From positions 310,001 through 374,000 of the forward strand of contig NZ_SJSK01000006.1 in NCBI RefSeq assembly GCF_004331645.1: a DNA stretch of 64,000 bases. Direction: 5' to 3'. Under the pieces are notes generated by a model. The model worked only from the letters and a program-made list of their open reading frames with translations. It did no database searches and had not been told where the DNA came from. This document shows, piece after piece, positions 25,971 through 33,534 of the stretch. This stretch comes from Pedobacter frigiditerrae. Lineage in GTDB: Bacteria; Bacteroidota; Bacteroidia; Sphingobacteriales; Sphingobacteriaceae. Numbering within the stretch: position 1 is the first letter of the stretch; every line of letters starts with the position of its first letter. A program made the position numbers and the translations under genes.

Positions 25971-26756
25971 TTATTCATATTTAAAATCAATTCTATTCAG
26001 CACATGTGCCAATATAGGCTCGCATTTTTCTTTACAGCAAGGATAAAACTGTTTATGTTTCCAAGTAGTGGATTTAGGCGATAGTCCCCACCAAAATTCT
26101 GTTAAAGCCAATGGTTTTAATTGATGCTGAAAAGCATATTGCAACAGTTTAGGTCCGGCACATTCGCCAGCACCTGCTGGAGGGTTTTTATATCCAGCTA
26201 TCTCGAAAATATCAATTAAGCTTTTTTCTTCGCCAGCTTCATTTAGAAAATGATAATGATTAAATATTTCATTTTGCAGGGCAATGGAATATTGTTTGCG
26301 TTTAGTTTTTAATTGATTAATCAATTCTTTATTTACAACCAGATCTAAATCTTTTAGCTTTTTAATTTCTTGGTTCATCACCGTCAACTCTTCCATTCCT
26401 TTATTGAGGAAACTGTTTTCGGTTAATAAATCGAATACTGGAGGGACAAATTTTGTGTGATTATTAGATCCTGCCAATTTCCCAGAAAAAGCTGCCAAAT
26501 AACCAATTTCGTTTTCATTGTTTTGCACCACTAAGACGCCGAACATTTTGCCAATCACCCTTCCTTTTTCAGCTACTAAGCCAAAATTGTGCTGCCATTC
26601 ATTCTGGTTTTGCAGGTAATCTTGTAATTCTTCTGCTGCTAAAACACAAAGTGGATGAGGTTTTTCATCGCCTTGCATTAAAGCAAATTGGGAAGGCACA
26701 GCATAATCTCCAATAGGTTTTATAAAATGAGTAAAGAAAGGGATTACTGTTGTCAA
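25971..26756 (-). CDS. RluA-type N-terminal domain protein lacking the pseudouridine synthase domain
   Basis: The 261 residues resemble, by memory, the N-terminal extension of the roughly 550-residue Bacteroidota RluA-family pseudouridine synthases. Shared stretches include PHPLCVLAAEELQDYLQ, FGVLVVQNNENEIGYLAAFS, GKLAGSNNHTKFVPPVFD, PPAGAGECAGPKLLQYAF and FYPCCKEKCEPILAHVL. In the full-length enzymes the catalytic RluA fold follows. Here the frame stops at NRIDFKYE, and no catalytic Asp (HRLD) motif occurs in any nearby frame. It is either a stand-alone domain, a split gene or a decayed remnant. The coding frame is intact, which argues against recent decay. Confidence 0.75.
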   Translation of the reverse strand: MTTVIPFFTHFIKPIGDYAVPSQFALMQGDEKPHPLCVLAAEELQDYLQNQNEWQHNFGLVAEKGRVIGKMFGVLVVQNNENEIGYLAAFSGKLAGSNNHTKFVPPVFDLLTENSFLNKGMEELTVMNQEIKKLKDLDLVVNKELINQLKTKRKQYSIALQNEIFNHYHFLNEAGEEKSLIDIFEIAGYKNPPAGAGECAGPKLLQYAFQHQLKPLALTEFWWGLSPKSTTWKHKQFYPCCKEKCEPILAHVLNRIDFKYE

Positions 26757-26827
26757 AATTTAGTTTTTAATGTAGATTAAAAAAAACACAGGTAAGAATC
26801 GAAATCGCAAATCTCGACTAACAAATC

Positions 26828-27607
26828 CTATTTCTCCTTAATTTCTTTAAGGTAAAGCATTACCTTATTTTCTGTTTTGGCTTGCAAGTTGATGTCTGCC
26901 TTAAAAAGATTAACTCGCAATTTCTTATAAAGCACTATCGAGTTTTCTAAACTTTCTAATAGTGAAACTTTTGAATAGCTGGGTATGGTAGCTTTTAGAC
27001 TTTCGAAATCAGCTTGTTTTAACTGAGTTTCCACTTTTCTAACTCCACGAGGTAAATTTTTATTTTGAATATGAAGTAAGGGACCAAAAACAACCATCCT
27101 TAAAAAACCAAAAAAGTCATGTGCTTCAAGATATTCTCCTCTGCCGATTTTTAATAATGCGTAATGAACCCAGATCCAAAAACGATCTTCTATCCACTGA
27201 AAATCTGGATACGGGAATTTAGCTTCAGTATGATGAATTATGTCTTGAAGTTTACTGTTCCTATCCAGTAGGATAGTAGGGGTTTCTATTCTTTGTCCGA
27301 ATTCCTCAAGTGTCAAAAACTTAATGTCAACATGTAATAAGGGCTTGTCGAAAAGACAGATTAAAACTCTTGGCTCACCAACATGTTCTCCAGTAAAGCC
27401 TGATAAAAGGTTACCTAGGCGATTAGCATAGGCAAGCATTTTATCCTTATCATCAGCAATTTTTTTGTCAGTTACCAAGATCAGGTCGAGGTCTGAGAAT
27501 TCATCTATTTCATTGGTTAACCAAGAACCAACTACTGCTAAACCGATTACAGATTGGTCTGATTTTAATATTTCAACTGCTCTTTCAGCAAATTCTTCTT
27601 GTATCAT
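26828..27607 (-). CDS. Nucleotidyltransferase-fold protein (ANT-like)
   Basis: The 259-residue protein has a pol-beta nucleotidyltransferase N-terminus. VVGSWLTNEIDEFSDLDLIL (25-44) carries the GS motif and the DxD metal pair, and LHVDIKFLT (about 95-103) supplies the third acidic residue. The C-terminal half is helical, like aminoglycoside adenylyltransferases (FWIWVHYALLKIGRGEYLEA). Substrate cannot be told; resistance is possible but unproven. It is 71 bp upstream of the RluA-domain gene on the same strand, which suggests co-transcription. Confidence 0.8.
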   Translation of the reverse strand: MIQEEFAERAVEILKSDQSVIGLAVVGSWLTNEIDEFSDLDLILVTDKKIADDKDKMLAYANRLGNLLSGFTGEHVGEPRVLICLFDKPLLHVDIKFLTLEEFGQRIETPTILLDRNSKLQDIIHHTEAKFPYPDFQWIEDRFWIWVHYALLKIGRGEYLEAHDFFGFLRMVVFGPLLHIQNKNLPRGVRKVETQLKQADFESLKATIPSYSKVSLLESLENSIVLYKKLRVNLFKADINLQAKTENKVMLYLKEIKEK

Positions 27608-27720
27608 TTTTTATCGTTTCCTGCTTTGTAAATATACAAGAAACGATATTTCTTTAGAAGTGATGGTTAAATCTATTCAGCAATTTCTTGGTAATTCACC
27701 AACCAAGGAAGAATAAAAAC

Positions 27721-28095
27721 TTATTTGTAGGCTTTTAATTGAGCTTCCTTGAACATTCCTAAGATGTCATTTTCAATAGGTAAATTTTTTAGTGGTGCAA
27801 TATTTGAACCTCCTGTATTGCCTACGGGTATTTTTCCTACAAATGATTTGATGCCGCCAACCAGCAATCGGGGAATTTGACCAATAATTTCATTGACACT
27901 TTTAGTGCGAAAGCCAAATTTTAACATTTTCCAATGCGCATAGGTATGCTGATAAGGATAGGCCTGACCAATTACATGTGCTCTTTCTAAATGATGCCAT
28001 GATTGCTGAAAATCCCCTCTTTTTAAATGGCTGCTGTAATGCGCTAATTCAATGGCATAATAATTTTTAAGAATCTTTGGCATCATCGTATTCAT
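27721..28095 (-). CDS. DUF3703 family protein
   Basis: I chose the ATG at 28095 (MNTMMPKILKNYYAIELAHY), which fits the family's usual N-terminus; a frame ten codons longer opens at 28125. The 124-residue product has the conserved DUF3703 pattern: GDFQQSWHHLERAHVIGQAY, YAHWKMLKFG, QIPRLLVGG, and the hallmark VGNTGGSNIAPL. The family is of unknown function and often sits near metal or stress genes in other phyla. It is predicted cytoplasmic and mostly helical. Confidence 0.8.
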   Translation of the reverse strand: MNTMMPKILKNYYAIELAHYSSHLKRGDFQQSWHHLERAHVIGQAYPYQHTYAHWKMLKFGFRTKSVNEIIGQIPRLLVGGIKSFVGKIPVGNTGGSNIAPLKNLPIENDILGMFKEAQLKAYK

Positions 28096-28177
28096 ATCAA
28101 CTCTGTTTTTTGCAATGATTGGCATTGGTAAAACAAATATAGGGAAAGTCTTAATGCAAATTATTTACGGTATTAAG

Positions 28178-28660
28178 TTAAGAAGTCAGGTTCTTTTCGT
28201 TTTCAGTTTGAGGTTTTCCTTTTCCATTTGGTTTTCCTTTTCCAGTTTCAATTAAGCTGCGTAAGCTATTTTGGATATAATTTGTCCAAGAATCTCGGCA
28301 AATCTCAAAACATTCGTAATCGGCAACCAAGCCTTGATGGGTCATGCGAACTTGGGTTTTGCCATCTACTGTAGAGATATCGAAAACTATCTTTGTGCCT
28401 GTCCATTCAGTGGTATCTTCGGTAAACTTGAAATAGTTCTCTTTCACCAGCCAAACCACTTTTTGATTAGGAATCATTTCTATGATGTGCATTTTACAGC
28501 GATGAACATCCTCGTAATGATAGTTAAACTCAGCATCTAATTTATCTGTAGCACCTTCAACCTCTTCCGACCACCAGCCACGAACATTGTTTACGGCTTT
28601 ATATGCTTCTTCTGGTGTCTGGGCTACTAATATTGCAGTAGTAAAATCTTGATTTTCCAT
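28178..28660 (-). CDS. SRPBCC/AHSA1-like domain protein
   Basis: This 160-residue cytoplasmic protein has a START/AHSA1 helix-grip fold that binds a hydrophobic ligand or a partner. Its start is FTTAILVAQTPEEAYKAVNN; WWSEEVEG follows, and the central strands read KVVWLVKENYFKF and TKIVFDISTVDGKTQVRMTH, the usual pattern. The C-terminal helix is WTNYIQNSLRSLIETG. The tail (GKGKPNGKGKPQTENEKN) is low-complexity. Function unknown; members are often stress- or ligand-related. It is a single gene with short gaps on each side. Confidence 0.85.
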   Translation of the reverse strand: MENQDFTTAILVAQTPEEAYKAVNNVRGWWSEEVEGATDKLDAEFNYHYEDVHRCKMHIIEMIPNQKVVWLVKENYFKFTEDTTEWTGTKIVFDISTVDGKTQVRMTHQGLVADYECFEICRDSWTNYIQNSLRSLIETGKGKPNGKGKPQTENEKNLTS

Positions 28661-28807
28661 AGGTTAATTATTTGATTAAATATATGGCTTAAATAAATTT
28701 TACTTAGGGTGTAAAACGGACTTTGTAGCGGTGTGGTTTGGACAAGAGTTGAAGCTTGCATTGTAAATCCAAGGATAGTGGTACAAATCTCTAACAAAGA
28801 GATGAAA

Positions 28808-29140
28808 TCAATTTCCGTTTATAACTTTTTTATCAACCTGATTTGGAAGATTGCGAATTTCAATCCAATATTCTTCTCTTGTATCTTCGTCAATATATAT
28901 CGGTTTGCGTTCTCCATACAGCCTGTCTCCACCATCTTTTTTGCAGCCAGAAATCCAGTAATAATCACCTGTTTCAACATCGAAATAATTTTCCTTAAAG
29001 CCACTTCCATTTAAGGTTTGGAAGGTTTTTCCATCAAAGTGGATAGATTTGCCAGTTTTTGAGAATGTAACTCTTCCGATTCTAGCATTGCCTGTCAAAT
29101 CCTCTTTATGCTCAATGTACATTATGCGTGTTTTCAACAT
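28808..29140 (-). CDS. Conserved small protein (often mislabelled 1-deoxy-D-xylulose-5-phosphate synthase)
   Basis: The 110-residue protein starts MLKTRIMYIEHKEDLTGNAR, and a second possible start is Met7. The pattern GRVTFSKTGKSIHFDGKTFQ, YFDVETGDYYWISGCKKDGG and EDTREEYWIEIRNL matches, from memory, a widespread small family that databases label DXS. It is far too short for that enzyme and lacks any thiamine-diphosphate motif, so that name should not be trusted. The chain is beta-rich and cytoplasmic. No operon partner is evident: the YfcC gene starts 60 bp away on the same strand but reads from the opposite side of the gap. Confidence 0.75.
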   Translation of the reverse strand: MLKTRIMYIEHKEDLTGNARIGRVTFSKTGKSIHFDGKTFQTLNGSGFKENYFDVETGDYYWISGCKKDGGDRLYGERKPIYIDEDTREEYWIEIRNLPNQVDKKVINGN

Positions 29141-29200
29141 TTTGTTATTTTTCTAGAGTTTCTACTAGGAACGGACCGCTCATTCCCATATCCAAATCAA

Positions 29201-30706
29201 CTATTTGAAATGAATGCCTATCGTTAAAAACAAACCTCCCAAAATTAATAATCCAAATACAAAGGGCATGATAAACTTCATCCAGGCATTGTAGCTAACA
29301 TTTACCATGGTAAGTGCAGGGAATACCGAGCCGGTTGGTGTAATTAAAAACATAATGCCCATGCCATATATATACGAGTTTACGACTTCTCTACCGGGGA
29401 TGTTTAACAGAATTGCTAATGCACCAATAATTGGCATGGTTAACACAGCCATGCCTGATGATGAGCTAACTGGAATGGCAAAGAAAAAATAGAATACCAT
29501 GGTCATGACGATAAACACCACTGGATTTAAGTGTTGTACAATATGGGATGCATAATTGAGAATAGAATCGCTTATCATTCCATCGTTTAAAATAATAGTT
29601 ACCCCACGGGCCAGACCCACAATTACTGCTACGCTTAAGAGGGATTCCATTCCCTTGATAAATTCATGTACAAAGGTTTTTTCATCGGCTCTATCAATGA
29701 TGGCAATTAAAATAGAAGAGCCTAAAAATAATGCGGCCATTTCTATGCACCACCAATTGAAATAGATGATGCCACAAATCATACCCACAAAAGTGCAAAG
29801 GAATATAAGCAGATAGGCTTTTGCTTTTAATGATAAAGTCGGATTTTCGGTTTTTGTGTTTACATCTAATTCTAAAGCTGAATGGGCATTAGCGTCTGAT
29901 TGATAAACCAATGAAGCTTTTGGGTTCTTCTTAACCTTATCCGCATATCTTAATAAATACCAAATGAATAGGGTTGTTGATACAGCAAAGAATAAAAGCC
30001 TTTCGTAAAAACCATCTAGCCAGTTAACGCCAAGCGTGTTGCTGGCAATAATGGTTGAGAACGGGTTGGAGAAACTGGAAATATACCCGACTGCAGCACC
30101 TCCAAAAACGATTGCCAAAGGCACAATTAAATCATAACCTGCGGCCAAAAATAGTGGGACCAGGATAGGATAAAAAACAATAGATTCGACGTCCATGCCA
30201 TAAGAGCCGCCTAGAAATGAAAATATAAAAGTTAAAATGATGATGAGCAAGCGTTCTCTGCCTTTCATGCTATGGGCAAGGTAGGTTACGCCATTAAGCA
30301 TGGCACCGGTTTTGTTGAATACTTGCATGAATCCGCCGATAACCATTATAAACAATACAATGTCGATACTATCAATTATGCCTTTGATGGGTGCTTGTAG
30401 TACCGAAAATAAACCTTGAGGTTTTTTGGTGTCTTGCTGGTAGGTATTGGGAATTGAAATTGGTTTTGAAATTTCTCCCTTTATGAATTTGTCTAATTTA
30501 ACGTTAATGGACAGGCTGTCGAGGGTTTTTTGTGTAAATGGTAACGCAACCGAACCTGATTTTGAGTTAACGATGAATGTCTTATTGTTGTCGTTTGTTA
30601 GTTTACTGTATTGTCCAGCTGGTAAAAGCCAAGTACTAATGGCTGCTATGATGATGACGCACATCATTAAGGTGATGGCGGTTGGGAGCGTTAGTTTTTT
30701 CTTCAT
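29201..30706 (-). CDS. YfcC-family membrane transporter
   Basis: The 501-residue inner-membrane protein belongs to the YfcC/DcuC-like ion-transporter superfamily, thought to move small carboxylates or peptides with a cation. It has about 11-12 hydrophobic helices. Helix 1 (TAITLMMCVIIIAAISTWLL) is followed by the conserved PAGQY and a periplasmic loop of about 70 residues. Signature stretches are VLFIMVIGGFMQVFNKTGA, GGSYGMDVESIVFYPILVPL and GYISSFSNPFSTIIASNTLG, and near the end AIPVSSSSGMAVLTMPIIG. Substrate unknown. The gene stands alone, with repeat-type sequence upstream. Confidence 0.88.
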   Translation of the reverse strand: MKKKLTLPTAITLMMCVIIIAAISTWLLPAGQYSKLTNDNNKTFIVNSKSGSVALPFTQKTLDSLSINVKLDKFIKGEISKPISIPNTYQQDTKKPQGLFSVLQAPIKGIIDSIDIVLFIMVIGGFMQVFNKTGAMLNGVTYLAHSMKGRERLLIIILTFIFSFLGGSYGMDVESIVFYPILVPLFLAAGYDLIVPLAIVFGGAAVGYISSFSNPFSTIIASNTLGVNWLDGFYERLLFFAVSTTLFIWYLLRYADKVKKNPKASLVYQSDANAHSALELDVNTKTENPTLSLKAKAYLLIFLCTFVGMICGIIYFNWWCIEMAALFLGSSILIAIIDRADEKTFVHEFIKGMESLLSVAVIVGLARGVTIILNDGMISDSILNYASHIVQHLNPVVFIVMTMVFYFFFAIPVSSSSGMAVLTMPIIGALAILLNIPGREVVNSYIYGMGIMFLITPTGSVFPALTMVNVSYNAWMKFIMPFVFGLLILGGLFLTIGIHFK

Positions 30707-30885
30707 CGTTTGTTGTTGTCGGTTATAACGAAGTTATGGAAAAAAGGGGCTTTTGCAATGGGGAGAGGAGGGATGAATGAGCTTGTAATCTCCTATTTAC
30801 ATTTGCTTCTTTGAACTATGCTGTCTCCATCATTGAGCTATCGTGTTGACACACCTTTTACTTTTAAGTCGTCAGTGCCAGCTTG

Positions 30886-30968
30886 ACTGGCAATCCTAAT
30901 GCCATAGAAGGCTTTCAGAGGAATCTATGAGCAGAATTCATTTTCTTATAGTTGGTGATCACACCAAC
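30886..30968. repeat. Two short intergenic palindromes
   Basis: TGCCAGCTTGACTGGCA (30886-30902) and GTTGGTGATCACACCAAC (30951-30968) are short hairpins of types that also occur elsewhere. The second is related to GGTTGGTGTCCTCACCAACC at 38186-38205. Confidence 0.55.
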
Positions 30969-30982
30969 CAGAGGTTAAATTG

Positions 30983-31204
30983 TCAATTTCTTTTTGATAT
31001 ACGAAGGAAGTATCTTAAAATATAGTAGTCGCAGATTACAAATACTAGAACCAAAATTCCAGAAATAGTTAAAAGGCCAACGCTGGCGTTTTTGAATTCT
31101 GGCCGTAAAATCTTATCGACGACCAACCCAATATATGCAACAGTCAAAAGCGATGACCACACTAAGAAAAGAACAAGGACGATGTAGATGATAATTCTTT
31201 TCAT
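30983..31204 (-). CDS. Small two-helix membrane protein
   Basis: The 73-residue product has two hydrophobic helices: IIYIVLVLFLVWSSLLTVAY (4-23) and VGLLTISGILVLVFVICDYY (42-61). The charged loop between them is LVVDKILRPEFKN and the basic C-terminus is RYFLRISKRN. Predicted topology is a hairpin with both ends in the cytoplasm. No family recognised. It is separated by 136 bp from the next minus-strand gene and bounded on the left by two palindromes. Confidence 0.6.
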   Translation of the reverse strand: MKRIIIYIVLVLFLVWSSLLTVAYIGLVVDKILRPEFKNASVGLLTISGILVLVFVICDYYILRYFLRISKRN

Positions 31205-31307
31205 TTGGAATGTCTTGAGGTCTTTTGATAAGTAGGTTGCTCTTATGGTTTATAATAACTAAGTTATGTCAAGTGAATTTAAACGGATTAAAAATCCTAT
31301 GATAGGA

Positions 31308-31330
31308 ATTCCAGATTGCAAATCTGGAAT
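31308..31330 (-). terminator. Hairpin after the 204-aa secreted-protein gene
   Basis: ATTCCAGATT and AATCTGGAAT form a perfect 10-bp stem around GCA, 11 bp past the stop codon. The CCAGATT stem recurs at 46770-46790, so this is also a dispersed repeat. A second small hairpin, ATCCTATGATAGGA, lies beside it. Confidence 0.6.
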
Positions 31331-31340
31331 AGCGGGGTTT

Positions 31341-31955
31341 TTATTTTTTCCAATAGTAGTACCATCTTATTCGGTAAGTCATTGATTCAAAAATCATATT
31401 CAATTTAGAATAATATTCGTCTGTCTCCCAAACCGTATTTCTTGAAAGGTAATACCCCCTTCCAGATGTTGATTCTGTCTTTTGTGGCTCCGTGTCCTGT
31501 GTTGTCGGTTCACCAAGTTGTACAATTAAAGTGGATTTAATTTTTTCATACTCGGAATTATATTCTTTTAACTTTTTACTCTCCTCTTTCCAGATTTCCT
31601 GTTTCTTAAAAAAGTTTCCATACTTCTCCTTCTCCCAATCATAACTAATATACCTAATAATCGAGTCTGGTTCAGAGTAAAAGTATTCAGTATACAGAGG
31701 TAAAAATCCTGTTTGATGTCTTTGAATTATAATAGGCTTCGCTATTTTATATTTGTCAACTAATGGGTAAATACTCTTTGAAAGCGAAACATTCATTTCA
31801 AGATACTTGATTTTCTTGCTTATTGATTTTTCAAAGTCAATTGCTTTGTTGGTTGTTGTCTGCTGTGTCCAAATTTTAACCTCGTCATTTTCTACCCTGA
31901 AACTTGCAAAGATTAAAAGTGTAAACATCAGAATCAGGATGTTTAATTTTTTCAT
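31341..31955 (-). CDS. Secreted protein of unknown function
   Basis: The 204-residue protein begins with a signal peptide (KKLNILILMFTLLIFASF). The mature chain is Lys/Glu/Tyr-rich with a probable helical segment (EIWKEESKKLKEYNSEYEKI) and a C-terminal part ending MTYRIRWYYYWKK. It has no cysteines in a lipobox, so it should be soluble in the periplasm or exported. No family recognised. Neighbours do not hint at a function. Confidence 0.65.
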   Translation of the reverse strand: MKKLNILILMFTLLIFASFRVENDEVKIWTQQTTTNKAIDFEKSISKKIKYLEMNVSLSKSIYPLVDKYKIAKPIIIQRHQTGFLPLYTEYFYSEPDSIIRYISYDWEKEKYGNFFKKQEIWKEESKKLKEYNSEYEKIKSTLIVQLGEPTTQDTEPQKTESTSGRGYYLSRNTVWETDEYYSKLNMIFESMTYRIRWYYYWKK

Positions 31956-32010
31956 ATTGTCTTTTTAAAATTAGACATAACCCAAATATATACCAAACCA
32001 CTCACAATAA

Positions 32011-32042
32011 AAAATGCCCTTAACTTTCACTAAGGGCATTTT
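32011..32042 (-). terminator. Terminator of the DUF4293 gene
   Basis: AAAATGCCCTTA and TAAGGGCATTTT form a perfect 12-bp stem 24 bp past the DUF4293 stop. On the minus strand the 5' arm and loop read CCCTTAGTGAAAGT, almost identical to those of the msrB terminator at 41417-41440. Confidence 0.85.
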
Positions 32043-32066
32043 ATTTTCACTGAAAGGCTTGATTAA

Positions 32067-32525
32067 TTACCTCAACCTATCTGCACTTCTCAATAATTTC
32101 TCATCATTATTAATTCCTCTAATGGCTAACATGCAAAACAAAATAGCAATTACGGGCAAAAACATACCAATGGTTGCATTTGCAGTTTCTAAACCTCCAG
32201 GAATTTTTTTCGCATACTGGCTACACCAAAAAGATAAACCAATAATTAATACCACGTTGGCAATGATGATTTTCTTTTGAATTGCTCTTTTCCTGAAATT
32301 AAAAATATTGATGAAGCACATTAACGCTACTGCGATCGTGCTAATTAATAAAGGTAAAAATGCCTCAACCTTGGTGGTTACTTCTCCTGTTTTTTGATAT
32401 AAACCTGTGGCTAAGACTTGGTATTCAGTACTTCCAACGGTTGTGGTAACCATAGGCACAAAAAGTAAACAGCTAATGGTTAGGGTGGCTAATAAAAGCC
32501 ATATAGATTGTATTCTCTGTATCAT
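32067..32525 (-). CDS. DUF4293 family membrane protein
   Basis: The 152-residue protein starts MIQRIQSIWLLLATLTISCL, the hallmark of the Bacteroidota-specific DUF4293 family. It has four predicted helices (about 7-27, 55-75, 82-104, 118-137) and ends in the usual RSADRLR. Function is not established. The gene is divergent from truA, with 132 bp between them that must hold both promoters. Confidence 0.9.
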   Translation of the reverse strand: MIQRIQSIWLLLATLTISCLLFVPMVTTTVGSTEYQVLATGLYQKTGEVTTKVEAFLPLLISTIAVALMCFINIFNFRKRAIQKKIIIANVVLIIGLSFWCSQYAKKIPGGLETANATIGMFLPVIAILFCMLAIRGINNDEKLLRSADRLR

Positions 32526-32657
32526 AAATTAAATATTTAAACAAACTTAGTAAAAGATTTAAAGTTTGTGATGTTAGATGGTTGAAATTTGAAATGTTAC
32601 ACCAATCTGGAATTTAAAACTTGCTAACATTCAAACATTCTAAGTAGTTTTGCAGCA

Positions 32658-33413
32658 TTGAACTCGCATAGATATTTTATAGAACTAAGTTATAACGGTA
32701 CTGAATTTCATGGTTGGCAAACACAACCTAACGGGATTACTGTGCAAGAATGCCTAGATAAAGCTTTGAGCGTTTATTTTAGACAAGAAATAGTTTCACT
32801 TGGTTGTGGTAGAACTGATGCGGGTGTTCACGCTACTCAATTTTTTGCTCATTTTAATGTGGCAGATTTGCCTATAGAAAAAGTGGTAAATGCTATAACC
32901 GGAATTAATTCTTTATTGCCTTATACCATCGCCGTAAAACGGATTTTTGAGGTGGCTGATGAAGCCCACGCCAGGTTTGATGCTACAGCAAGAGCTTATA
33001 AATACCATATTCATTTTGATAAAGATCCTTTTAAATTAGACCGGTCTTGGTTGTACAAAGGAGAGTTAGATGTAGAGAAAATGAATAAAGCTGCTCAGCT
33101 TTTGTTAAACTTTACAGATTTTTCTTGTTTCAGTAAGTCTAAAACCCAAACTTTTACCAATAACTGCAAAATAACCGAAGCTGTTTTTGAGCAGGTAGAA
33201 AATGGTTTGGTTTTTACCATAAAGGCCGACCGATTTTTAAGAAACATGGTAAGGGCAATTGTAGGCACCTTGATATTGGTAGGTAAAGGCGATATAGCAA
33301 TAGAAGAAGTTTCGAACATAATTGAAGGAAAAAATAGAAGCAAGGCTGGGCAATCTGTTCCGGCTTGTGGCTTATATTTGGTGGCGGTGGAGTACCCTTT
33401 TGTGAGTAGTTAG
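32658..33413 (+). CDS. truA: tRNA pseudouridine(38-40) synthase TruA
   Basis: TruA converts uridines 38-40 of the tRNA anticodon stem to pseudouridine. The 251-residue product has LSYNGTEFHGWQTQPNG (N-terminal half), the catalytic-Asp motif GCGRTDAGVHATQF (Asp56), ARFDATARAYKYHIH and VRAIVGTLILVGKG. The initiation codon is TTG at 32658: no in-frame ATG occurs before the conserved HRYFIELSYNG, so the TTG is well supported. The last codons (VSS-stop) lie within a TAGTTAGTAT repeat that continues past the gene. The downstream ABC exporter gene is 121 bp away. Confidence 0.95.
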   Translation: MNSHRYFIELSYNGTEFHGWQTQPNGITVQECLDKALSVYFRQEIVSLGCGRTDAGVHATQFFAHFNVADLPIEKVVNAITGINSLLPYTIAVKRIFEVADEAHARFDATARAYKYHIHFDKDPFKLDRSWLYKGELDVEKMNKAAQLLLNFTDFSCFSKSKTQTFTNNCKITEAVFEQVENGLVFTIKADRFLRNMVRAIVGTLILVGKGDIAIEEVSNIIEGKNRSKAGQSVPACGLYLVAVEYPFVSS

Positions 33414-33433
33414 TATATAGTAGTTAGTATTTA
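33402..33433. repeat. TAGTTAGTAT direct repeat over the truA stop codon
   Basis: The sequence GAGTAGTTAGTATATAGTAG, continuing TTAGTATTTAG, contains two copies of TAGTTAGTAT. The first supplies the final serine codon and the TAG stop of truA. Confidence 0.6.
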
Positions 33434-33454
33434 GATAGGGTTGAGCCAACAACA

Positions 33455-33534
33455 ATATAACAATGGAGTGCCAAATTAGGTGACCAACAATTTAACAATA
33501 AAGCAATTTAGCAATACAACAATCAAACTAAAGA
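33455..33534. repeat. Low-complexity AACAATTTAGCAA-type repeat
   Basis: Degenerate units of CAACAATTTAACAATAAAGC and AATTTAGCAATACAACAATC fill the gap before the ABC exporter. The same kind of sequence occurs at 36655-36800. Composition is almost free of G. Confidence 0.6.
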
